Assembly (NCBI GenBank): GCA_937927525.1
Contig: CALBDR010000031.1
Span: 1 to 5,335 of the forward strand
From: an uncultured Candidatus Melainabacteria bacterium
GTDB lineage: Bacteria; Cyanobacteriota; Vampirovibrionia; LMEP-6097
Length of the DNA: 5,335 bases
Direction: 5' to 3'
Shown: positions 1 to 5,335 of the stretch, piece by piece
Layout of the letters: each line of letters opens with the position of its first letter
Position numbering within the stretch: the stretch's first letter is position 1
Made by a program: the position numbers and the translations under genes
Notes under the pieces: model-generated
What the model saw: the letters and a program-made list of their open reading frames with translations, nothing else
Databases searched by the model: none
What the model was told of the DNA's origin: nothing

Positions 1-1660
1 TATTCATGCTGTTCCCTAACCTGTTTACGCTATTGACGTTTACGGAACCAATGCCAGTCAGCACAGTGGAGGGAAATTGGTTGCCAATGACGTTGCCGGT
101 GATGCCTGTAGTATTAGCGTTGACTGTCACACTGAAGTTAGTGATACCCTGCGATGCGTCATCCATATCATGAGAGTGATTACTGACTGCAAGGTTCCCA
201 TCTCCATGGTCATGTGATGGCAGTTGAGCCTCTGTCAAGGAAATTCCTTCGACAGATCCAGACACTGATCTAGAAGTTGCAAATGCCGTAGTAAAGGCAA
301 CTGACCCTCCGCTGCTAGGAGTCACAGTTCCATTTACGATTCTCAGTGCCTTGTTGTTATGAGTAGTGTCAATAGTCCAGCCGGTCGGAGCGGCAGCCTG
401 CTGAAAGAGCATCTTAGTTCCAGATACAAATCCACCCGATCCGCCGCCAGAGACTGTCGCGCTGGCCGTTACATCTTGAGAACCATCTATACTGAAGCTT
501 CCGTTTAAGTCTCCGCCGAAAGTAATAGTTCTAGCAGTGGTCCATTTTGCAGCTGTAGCCGCGCTGTCGGCATTCGTAGCGTTGGTGGCATTTGTAGCGG
601 TTCCTGCAGTCGTCGCAAAATTGGCGCTGTCAGCGTTAGTCGCGCTAGTCGCAAAAGTTGCATTAGTTGCATTTGGAACTGGATTAGGAATCTGAGCTAC
701 TGGAACTACACTTGAAGCATTCAGCTGCGCAACACCATTTGGTTGACCAGCAGCCCCAGCTTTAATATACGCAGCACTGTCAAAGCTAAGTGTAACTGAC
801 TGGCCGCCTACTCCATATGAAACACCGATATCTGATCCATCGGAAAGGATAGTTGCACCTCCACCACCTGAAGAAGCCACCCTGTCGCTGGTATTTGATC
901 TGACTCTTACAATATCCGAATCATCAAGAGAAGTAATCATTGTGATTTGAGTCTCGCTGTTGACCACATAGTCAAGAGACTTAGAAAGAAGTATACCATT
1001 CTTATAGACATCAAGATCAGTTACATTCACTGAGTCTAATCCAGAAAGGACTGTTTGCCCTCCAGAAATAGTAGGTACCTGCTCGAAGTATACTCTACGC
1101 TCACTATGAGTGCCAATATTTACATCGATGGTGTCGGAGTCAAGAGCGTAGTAGAGCTCTTGATAATCACCGCTCAGGGGCTTTACAGTAGACGGCGCTC
1201 CACCTGCAGAGTCAGGTAAGTAATACTCTTTGTTTGCTGTCAGTGTAGGAGATGCGCTGTCTGAGTCCAGATCAAACGTACCGGTACTTGCAATCTCAAA
1301 GATCTGATTGCTGTCAATAGAGCGATACCTTACAATAACGTGGGTTGCATATCTTTCGGAGTCTGCGTATGCGCCTGTCCATAGTCCGGAAGAAGTATCG
1401 TAGTAGACAGGATCACCTACACCCAGACGATCTGTAAGGAGCGTTCCGGCTCTACCTACAGAGTCAAGAAGATTAAGGGCAACCGAGAACTTTGAAGTGG
1501 TACCTAAAGGAGTGGTTGCAACCAGGTTGATTGCAGAGTCCAGATCTTCAAAGTTGTTATTGATCTTAAAGGCAGCCTCACGTAAAGTATCACCCAGGTT
1601 ATCGTTGGCGATAAGACCGCGATCAAGAATGTAGTCTGAATCTAAATATGTTAAAGGCAT
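1..1660 (-). CDS. Tail fibre/pin-like structural protein with tail-collar domain (3' end outside window)
   Basis: The reading frame is open from an ATG at 1660 to the window edge (553 codons, no stop), so the C-terminus is missing. The start is supported by AAAAGG 11 bases upstream and a late promoter just before it. Residues 23-40 (GDTLREAAFKINNNFEDL) resemble the N-terminal motif of T4 gp10 (GDYLRKGGIKINENFDEL), a baseplate-attachment end. Residues about 190-255 hold a beta-rich segment with a 'YKNGILL' turn. Residues 330-372 are an Ala/Thr/Asn repeat. Residues 373-403 look like the fibre module 'WTTARTITFGGDLNGS...DGSQDVT'. A Gly-rich linker (405-410) leads to a tail-collar domain from about 412 (GTKMLFQQAAAPTGW, then LPSHDH at 480-485). 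I infer a trimeric virion protein at the baseplate periphery acting in host contact. It may be a gp10/gp12 hybrid or a separate short fibre; which T4 protein it replaces is uncertain. It is richer in G+C than genes 6 and 7. Confidence 0.85.
   Translation of the reverse strand, partial: MPLTYLDSDYILDRGLIANDNLGDTLREAAFKINNNFEDLDSAINLVATTPLGTTSKFSVALNLLDSVGRAGTLLTDRLGVGDPVYYDTSSGLWTGAYADSERYATHVIVRYRSIDSNQIFEIASTGTFDLDSDSASPTLTANKEYYLPDSAGGAPSTVKPLSGDYQELYYALDSDTIDVNIGTHSERRVYFEQVPTISGGQTVLSGLDSVNVTDLDVYKNGILLSKSLDYVVNSETQITMITSLDDSDIVRVRSNTSDRVASSGGGGATILSDGSDIGVSYGVGGQSVTLSFDSAAYIKAGAAGQPNGVAQLNASSVVPVAQIPNPVPNATNATFATSATNADSANFATTAGTATNATNATNADSAATAAKWTTARTITFGGDLNGSFSIDGSQDVTASATVSGGGSGGFVSGTKMLFQQAAAPTGWTIDTTHNNKALRIVNGTVTPSSGGSVAFTTAFATSRSVSGSVEGISLTEAQLPSHDHGDGNLAVSNHSHDMDDASQGITNFSVTVNANTTGITGNVIGNQFPSTVLTGIGSVNVNSVNRLGNSMN
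206..427 (-). other. Tail-collar domain (residues about 412-485 of the fibre protein)
   Basis: The segment begins FVSGTKMLFQQAAAPTGWT and continues with a DTTHNNKALRIVNG stretch, a Gly/Ser turn and a VAFTTAF strand, ending at LPSHDH. This pattern is typical of the phage tail-collar family found at fibre tips and in T4 gp12-like short fibres. Two His-X-His motifs follow closely (HDH at 483-485, HSH at 495-497). In T4 fibre tips, similar His pairs hold metal ions between the three chains; that role here is an inference. The domain boundaries are approximate because the protein continues past the window edge. Confidence 0.8.
545..673 (-). repeat. Ala/Thr/Asn tripeptide repeat in the fibre protein (residues 330-372)
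   Basis: Residues 330-372 are almost only Ala, Thr, Asn, Ser and Asp, built from three-residue units of the form X-Ala-Thr (NAT, FAT, SAT). The unit NADSA occurs twice, at 342-346 and 363-367. Codons differ between copies (for example AACGCTGACAGCGCC against AATGCCGACAGCGCG), so this is mainly a protein-level repeat and not a recent DNA duplication. It lies between the N-terminal half and the fibre/collar modules and probably forms a trimeric shaft or spacer. Similar Ala/Thr-rich stretches are common in marine phage fibre proteins. Confidence 0.75.
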
Positions 1661-1671
1661 TTGAGAGGAGA

Positions 1672-1677
1672 CCTTTT
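1672..1677 (-). promoter_or_regulatory. Ribosome binding site of the fibre gene
   Basis: AAAAGG on the minus strand lies 11 bases before the ATG at 1660. It is the only purine-rich match in the short leader and supports this start. The match is modest and the spacing slightly long. Confidence 0.5.
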
Positions 1678-1691
1678 ATAAGTGTTTAAAT

Positions 1692-1699
1692 TATTTATA
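1692..1699 (-). promoter_or_regulatory. T4-type late promoter before the fibre gene
   Basis: The minus strand reads TATAAATA, the full consensus of the T4 late promoter, which is recognised by the phage sigma-like factor gp55 on host RNA polymerase with the sliding clamp. It lies in the 52-base gap between gene 7 and the fibre gene, with an AT-rich stretch after it. Transcription would start a few bases past the box, giving a leader of about 25 bases before the ATG. There is no -35 element, as expected for this class. It lets the fibre gene be transcribed independently of genes 25-6-7. Confidence 0.8.
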
Positions 1700-1712
1700 A
1701 CAACATGTTGAG

Positions 1713-2774
1713 TTAAGAGTCACTGTAATAATCAAATTTAGCTTCATCGAATGTCTCAATAGTGTTGGAGAAGTCGATAGTCTTAAAGACATTCAATCTA
1801 TCAAGAGTAAAGATAGTCGATCCGCCGGCGCTGTCGGAATCATCCATGGTGTGAGTTCCATCGGAGTTAGCTAGATTAAAGTTGAGGTAAGTCTGATCGT
1901 CAGTTGAGCTGAACAATCTTGAGTTAGGATTAAGAGGTTCAGTGAGATCGTTGTACTGATTGTACGGTGAATCGTACAGTATTTCTTCCTGTGCAGTGTA
2001 GTAGTTGTACTCGCCATCAACATACATACGCTTCTGAATAGTAGCATCAACTGCAGTGATGTTGGATCTAGATCCAATCGCTTGAACATCAAATTCAGCC
2101 AAGCTAGATATAATGAGAGGTGTATCTTCTTCGACAGCAGTCGGCATTGGATTTACAATGCTTACATTGTTAGCGACACCTTCAATGAATAGGGCTGAGA
2201 ATATCTCCCAACCGGCAGGATGAATGTACTGCTTATAGAGATCTTTCCATTCAGAAACAGGAACCGGAGACTTGACCAGGATAGAGTAGATCTGATAGTA
2301 ATAAGAATCTTGAATGAACCGCAAAGATTCAGAGCCAAGTTCAGACTGACCTACAACAAAGGTCTGATCTTTTGGATAAGACAGCTCGATGTCATCTCCA
2401 TTTAAGAACTTTAAGAAGCCTTCAGCAGATACTGCAGTTCCTCTTGTCTTATAAAAGAATGGCAAGAACTTAGCAAAGAATCTAGATTGAGTAAAGTTAT
2501 CTGGGGACAGGCCAACTGTAAGCTCATCATAGATAAAGTCTAAGAATCTTTCCGGAGTGATCTCTCTGTCTTTAAGGTATGCAATATCCTCAAGCTCTCC
2601 TATAGGAGTCCTGCCGTCGGAATCTGTATACGTTCTTAGCCAGTCGTAGTACTTATCCAAAAGGCTAACAAACTGCGGGTACTGATCTTGAAAGTACTGA
2701 GGAAGTACATTATCAACTATAGGTTGATTATATATCAGGTCATTGCGGTCAAGATCAACGAGTGTTTCAGCCAT
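1713..2774 (-). CDS. 7: Baseplate wedge protein gp7, short form
   Basis: This 353-residue protein matches, from memory, the C-terminal part of T4 gp7. Residues about 24-198 share a run of helices (FVSLLDKYYDWL), then 'FFAKFLPFFYKTRGTAVSAEGFLKFL' in pattern (T4: RFFESRSYDFYSTKGIEASYKFLF), and a segment around SEWKDLYKQYIHPAGWEIFS (T4: SRWKSDVIRFVHPVGFGFIA). The His-Pro-X-Gly motif is at 185-188. T4 gp7 is about 1,030 residues, so the large N-terminal domains are absent; the short form recalls P2 gpI. In T4 this region joins two gp6 chains in the wedge core. Residues 199-353 match nothing I know and are rich in Asp, Ser, Asn and Tyr. The start ATG overlaps the gene 6 stop (TGATG) and has only a weak ribosome site, so translation is probably coupled. 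No membrane segment or signal peptide is visible. It may be labelled only 'virion structural protein' in databases. Confidence 0.8.
   Translation of the reverse strand: MAETLVDLDRNDLIYNQPIVDNVLPQYFQDQYPQFVSLLDKYYDWLRTYTDSDGRTPIGELEDIAYLKDREITPERFLDFIYDELTVGLSPDNFTQSRFFAKFLPFFYKTRGTAVSAEGFLKFLNGDDIELSYPKDQTFVVGQSELGSESLRFIQDSYYYQIYSILVKSPVPVSEWKDLYKQYIHPAGWEIFSALFIEGVANNVSIVNPMPTAVEEDTPLIISSLAEFDVQAIGSRSNITAVDATIQKRMYVDGEYNYYTAQEEILYDSPYNQYNDLTEPLNPNSRLFSSTDDQTYLNFNLANSDGTHTMDDSDSAGGSTIFTLDRLNVFKTIDFSNTIETFDEAKFDYYSDS
1716..2180 (-). other. Unmatched C-terminal extension of gp7 (residues 199-353)
   Basis: After the gp7-like core ends near 'FSALFIEG', about 155 residues follow that have no counterpart I recognise in T4 gp7. 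They are acidic and polar, with YNYY and YNQYND patches, a DDSDSAGG stretch at 311-318, and a final YYSDS. The position at the wedge periphery and the fibre gene immediately downstream suggest a docking surface for the fibre or another outer wedge protein; this is inference only. Confidence 0.5.
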
Positions 2775-2776
2775 CA
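2772..2776 (-). promoter_or_regulatory. Stop-start overlap TGATG coupling genes 6 and 7
   Basis: The TGA stop of gene 6 and the ATG start of gene 7 share one base. The only Shine-Dalgarno-like element upstream is a weak TAGG about 14 bases away, so ribosomes finishing gene 6 probably re-initiate here. This would fix the ratio of gp6 to gp7, which assemble together in the wedge. Confidence 0.65.
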
Positions 2777-4648
2777 GTCAGTTGTACCTACTGTAGAGTT
2801 AGCAGCATCTACATCAGCCACTGCAGTAACTAAGTTTTCACCTAAAGTAACAACGTTGTTTCTTAAAGGCTTGATAGTAGAATCATTTTTTGGAGTAGCT
2901 TTAATCTTTAAGAAAGAATTTCCACTTGAGATAGACACTGGAGTAAAGCCTTTAAGCTTTACTTTACCAGAATCGGGTACATACTCTCCGGCATTGTCTT
3001 GTCGGATCTTGCCTTCTTGATCAAAGATCTGCAGCTTAGTTGATCCGAGCTTGTTCTGAATGTTACAAAGTACACCCTTAAATGTAAAGAAGTCACTCTT
3101 AACTACAGGAGCAGAAGAAGTTGGTTGTGAGATCTGATTTACAAATGAGATCTCGTAATCCGAAGAAACGATTTGATTAGTATTAGGATTAACGACAGGA
3201 TTAAATCTTGATTCCATCTCAATCGATACGTTTGAGGATAAGATCGCGTTGTCTGTGTTATCAATAGAAGTAGTCAGCTTTGATTTTCTAAAGACATCAT
3301 TAAACTTACCTAAGTTATCATTAAAGAATGTCGATACATTAGTCTTTACTAAGTTCTCGATACTTTGAGGAGTCCGGTTTGTCAAGGACTCGTCATACTT
3401 AACTTCAGTGATAGTGTTTAGGTATGTAAACGTTGGATCTACAAACTCCATTCCAACCGAAATGATTGAGAGGTTGTCTGTAATGTCTTCAGTAATAGTG
3501 TTTTGAATTAAAGTCTTCTGAGTTTCATCAACATCATCTTCAAAGATAAGAGACACGAGAACCTTACCGTACTTTGCCGGAACATTATCTTCTCCACCCC
3601 AGGCGTTTACAGACTTGATTCCAGGAATACGAGACTGAATGATAGTCCTATAATCTCCAGAAGTAACCAGTCTGGATGAAGTCAGAAGATTCAAAGGAGC
3701 ATTGTTTCTGATAGACTCCACCGATTCTTTCTCTGCACCTAGACCTGCTCTAGATACTGTAGTCACGATAATGTTGTAGGACTGAGAGTTGATTTCAATC
3801 TGATCTGTTGGGCTGAACACGTTTGCGGTGTTAGCTGCGACTCCATTAGATGCAAGGTATTGTACCTTGATAACGTTACCTGGAACTGGAGCTCGCCCCG
3901 TTGCCTGACCGTCTCCAAAGCTGATCTCATAGAACCCATTATATGTCTCTACCGGCAAGAACAACTTAGTATCTTCGTTATACTCTTTAATGTCGTTGTT
4001 TCTCTCATAGATCTCAAACTCTTCGGATGTAGGAGAGTCAAACACAGTTACGCTGAGTGTAGAGATGTCTAAGTTCTTATCAGGAATGACATACACCTGC
4101 CTCTCTGCAGCATCATTACACTTGAACGTCTTAGTCTTAAGTTGACCTTCAGAGATAACAATGTTCTTATCTCCAGACTTGACCTCAAAGGTATAGATTC
4201 CCGTGCCGGTCCTATCATATCCGATGTATTCATCTAGAGTGTAGAAAGTATACGTTACACCATCAACTACGGATGTAAAAGAAGTAAATTCTGGAATAGT
4301 GATGGTTGCTGGTTTAGGAGACACGCCTACAAGATTGACTGAGAGATTCACTGTAGCTTTTGCGCCAGACTTAGATCTAGGTACATACCCTAAGTTTAGA
4401 GCATGGTTGATCATGCTTGATCGTGTCTGAGCAGTTGTCAGAAAAGACTCATTCAATCCAAAGTTGGCCAGCAGCGCGTTCTGATGAGTGTTGAAGGCCA
4501 GTACGTCAAGTAGTACAGAAAGTCCGGACCCTTCAAAGTCGTAATCTTGAAACTCTGTCTGACCGTTCAAGTACTCCTTAATGCTCGCTTTGATGTTATC
4601 AAAGTCTAAGCTTGAAGTATGTATGGTCTGCTTTGCTGGTAGTGCCAT
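2774..4648 (-). CDS. 6: Baseplate wedge protein gp6
   Basis: This 624-residue protein is close in length to T4 gp6 (about 660). The N-terminal part is very similar to T4: IKEYLNGQTEFQDYDFEGSG (24-42; T4 has IEWLNGQNEFLDYDFEGS), then the TRSSM...LGYVPRSKSGAK stretch at 75-97. A middle block has 'YEISFGDGQATG' (240-251) followed by VQYLASNGVAANTA (262-275; T4 has a similar ISTNGADANGA). Residues about 300-480 correspond to the region shared with P2 gpJ-type proteins. In T4, two gp6 chains per wedge form the inner ring of the baseplate and rearrange when the tail contracts. The start is supported by AAGGA 10 bases upstream, lying inside the last codons of gene 25. It follows gene 25 after 2 bases and overlaps gene 7 by one base. 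The gene is intact and the assignment is firm. Confidence 0.96.
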   Translation of the reverse strand: MALPAKQTIHTSSLDFDNIKASIKEYLNGQTEFQDYDFEGSGLSVLLDVLAFNTHQNALLANFGLNESFLTTAQTRSSMINHALNLGYVPRSKSGAKATVNLSVNLVGVSPKPATITIPEFTSFTSVVDGVTYTFYTLDEYIGYDRTGTGIYTFEVKSGDKNIVISEGQLKTKTFKCNDAAERQVYVIPDKNLDISTLSVTVFDSPTSEEFEIYERNNDIKEYNEDTKLFLPVETYNGFYEISFGDGQATGRAPVPGNVIKVQYLASNGVAANTANVFSPTDQIEINSQSYNIIVTTVSRAGLGAEKESVESIRNNAPLNLLTSSRLVTSGDYRTIIQSRIPGIKSVNAWGGEDNVPAKYGKVLVSLIFEDDVDETQKTLIQNTITEDITDNLSIISVGMEFVDPTFTYLNTITEVKYDESLTNRTPQSIENLVKTNVSTFFNDNLGKFNDVFRKSKLTTSIDNTDNAILSSNVSIEMESRFNPVVNPNTNQIVSSDYEISFVNQISQPTSSAPVVKSDFFTFKGVLCNIQNKLGSTKLQIFDQEGKIRQDNAGEYVPDSGKVKLKGFTPVSISSGNSFLKIKATPKNDSTIKPLRNNVVTLGENLVTAVADVDAANSTVGTTD

Positions 4649-4650
4649 TG

Positions 4651-5100
4651 TTATTTGATCCTTGTAAGGGAAGTCGTAAGAACAACAACCTCATCTGTAG
4701 AAATAATTTTAAACTTTACAACAACTCTTACATCATTTACATCAATGTTGTTGATCACCTGGATCTCTAGAATCTCAGCTCTCGGTTCATAGTTCTCTAC
4801 AGCGAACTTAATGTCCTTTTCCATCTCTCTTACGATACTAGGATCATTGAGTTCAAACAGATAAGATGTTAAGTTTGCTCCAAAAAAGTAATCATAAGGC
4901 TTTTCACCGTGATTAGTCAGCAGGATATTCTTAATCGACTGCTTGACTGAGGCAGCGTCTGTCTTCTTGAAGATGTCTCCGGAAGGTTTAGTGTCCAGAG
5001 TCAAGTCGATGTCAGAGTAGTTTTCAGGTCTAGACGCAACAATAACCGAAGTGTTATTGAGATTAGTGTCTTCTACCGAAAAGCTTCTTCTTACTGCCAT
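4651..5100 (-). CDS. 25: Baseplate wedge protein gp25
   Basis: This 149-residue protein belongs to the gp25/gpW family. The core aligns from memory with T4 gp25 (132 residues): YSDID at 28-32, the SVKQSIKNILLTNHGEKPYD stretch (51-70; T4 SIKNSLLGIITTRKGSRPFD), FGANLTSYLFE (73-83), and NYEPR at 103-107. The Glu-Pro-Arg motif is the family signature. About 20 extra residues precede the core compared with T4. In T4, gp25 sits at the inner wedge, contacts gp6 and gp53, and resembles a sheath-protein domain that nucleates sheath assembly. Older annotations call the family 'gp25-like lysozyme', but a structural role is established for it. The ATG has AAGG 9 bases upstream and a late promoter just before it. 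Gene 6 follows after 2 bases, so this is the first gene of a 25-6-7 operon. Confidence 0.95.
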   Translation of the reverse strand: MAVRRSFSVEDTNLNNTSVIVASRPENYSDIDLTLDTKPSGDIFKKTDAASVKQSIKNILLTNHGEKPYDYFFGANLTSYLFELNDPSIVREMEKDIKFAVENYEPRAEILEIQVINNIDVNDVRVVVKFKIISTDEVVVLTTSLTRIK

Positions 5101-5109
5101 GAATAGTTG

Positions 5110-5113
5110 CCTT
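5110..5113 (-). promoter_or_regulatory. Ribosome binding site of gene 25
   Basis: AAGG on the minus strand stands 9 bases before the ATG of gene 25 and downstream of the late promoter, so it lies in the predicted leader of about 20 bases. It supports the start at 5100. Confidence 0.6.
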
Positions 5114-5124
5114 GTTTTTAAGTT

Positions 5125-5132
5125 TATTTATA
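5125..5132 (-). promoter_or_regulatory. T4-type late promoter before gene 25
   Basis: TATAAATA on the minus strand is an exact match to the T4 late promoter. It overlaps the end of the upstream gene: the last Val codon and the stop read GTA TAA, followed by ATA, so the stop codon is part of the promoter box. The predicted start point lies a few bases downstream, leaving a leader of about 20 bases before the gene 25 ATG. It would drive genes 25, 6 and 7 late in infection. Confidence 0.8.
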
Positions 5133-5335
5133 CGCTGCATTCTGCAATTGCATTATCGATTAAAGTCTTATAGTTGAATTCAGTGCTTACGTTTCGACTG
5201 AAGTTTCCAGTAAAGGTGTCAGAGACTTCCGGCATAGTGACTACGATCTGAGCGTTTAGATCTGTGTTTGGATCTACAGTGTCGTAGCTCATGATTAAAT
5301 TATCGAATAGATGATTGTCTTTCCAGTACACAGCC
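5128..5335 (-). CDS. Unidentified structural protein, C-terminal 68 residues (5' end outside window)
   Basis: An open frame enters from the window edge and ends at TAA (5128-5130). The visible C-terminus begins AVYWKDNHLFDNLIMSYD and ends with DNAIAECSV. A GTG codon at 5331 could be read as a start, but no ribosome site can be checked and the frame stays open to the edge, so I treat the gene as partial. No domain is recognised. It does not match T4 gp53 or a PAAR protein as I remember them. Its place before gene 25 would suit a baseplate hub, spike or wedge component, since P2-type clusters have the spike gene there, but this is inference from position only. Confidence 0.6.
   Translation of the reverse strand, partial: AVYWKDNHLFDNLIMSYDTVDPNTDLNAQIVVTMPEVSDTFTGNFSRNVSTEFNYKTLIDNAIAECSV

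Noticed and set aside
1675..1680. TATAAA on the minus strand close to the fibre start, as a second promoter
   Set aside because: It lacks the full TATAAATA box and lies too near the ATG to leave room for the ribosome site.
1701..1710. Perfect 10-base palindrome CAACATGTTG between gene 7 and the late promoter
   Set aside because: It has no loop and no following T run, so it is not a terminator. It might be a protein site, but a single 10-base palindrome can easily occur by chance.
1871..2092. Minus-strand open frame of 73 codons inside gene 7
   Set aside because: It is an out-of-frame shadow with a low-complexity Thr/Leu-rich product, fully contained in a well-supported gene.
2220..2405. Plus-strand open frame of 61 codons
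   Set aside because: It is antisense to the conserved gp7 core, and its product is not protein-like in pattern.
2688..3020. Plus-strand open frame of 110 codons
   Set aside because: It lies antisense across the junction of genes 6 and 7, has no ribosome site worth noting, and its product resembles nothing known.
3860..4072. Plus-strand open frame of 70 codons
   Set aside because: It is antisense to the conserved middle of gene 6 and has no independent support.
4651..5100. Lysozyme activity for gp25, as older family names suggest
   Set aside because: The family is a structural wedge component, and the sequence shows the Glu-Pro-Arg signature rather than a lysozyme active-site pattern.
5128..5331. 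GTG at 5331 as the true start of a 67-residue protein
   Set aside because: The frame remains open to the window edge, and nothing upstream can be examined, so a partial longer gene is more likely.

Overview
The window is part of the structural (late) region of a T4-like contractile-tailed phage (myovirus). All supported genes lie on the minus strand, so the cluster reads from high to low coordinates. The identifications come from comparing translated proteins with T4 baseplate proteins as I remember them; no search was run. The low-GC coding, the T4-type late promoters (TATAAATA) and the abbreviated baseplate genes fit a marine T4-like phage of the kind infecting cyanobacteria, pelagic alphaproteobacteria or vibrios. 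The host cannot be decided from this window.

Layout in transcription order. The 3' end of an unidentified gene (5335-5128) comes first. A late promoter overlapping its stop codon (5132-5125) then drives gene 25 (5100-4651), gene 6 (4648-2774) and a short gene 7 (2774-1713). Genes 25 and 6 are separated by 2 bases, and genes 6 and 7 overlap by 1 base (TGATG). A 52-base gap carries a second late promoter (1699-1692). It drives a long gene (1660 to beyond position 1) for a fibre-like protein with a gp10-like N-terminal motif, an Ala/Thr/Asn repeat and a phage tail-collar domain. The coding density is very high: the only non-coding stretches are 5101-5127, 4649-4650 and 1661-1712. No tRNA, CRISPR, insertion sequence or terminator hairpin was seen.

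How the genes work together. In T4, gp25, gp6 and gp7 form the inner core of each baseplate wedge: gp25 links the wedge to the sheath and hub, and two gp6 chains plus gp7 form the heterotrimer that makes the iris ring. Fibre or pin proteins hang on the outside. Here these core genes are consecutive and followed by a fibre-like gene. T4 itself keeps gene 25 elsewhere, whereas P2-type phages use this order (W-J-I-H).

The most interesting points are the gp7 homologue, reduced to the C-terminal part of T4 gp7 plus an unmatched tail; the P2-like minimal wedge cassette inside a T4-like genome; and the mosaic fibre gene with its own late promoter. I see no evidence for a wholly new system; the novelty lies in the variable tail-fibre module and the gp7 extension.
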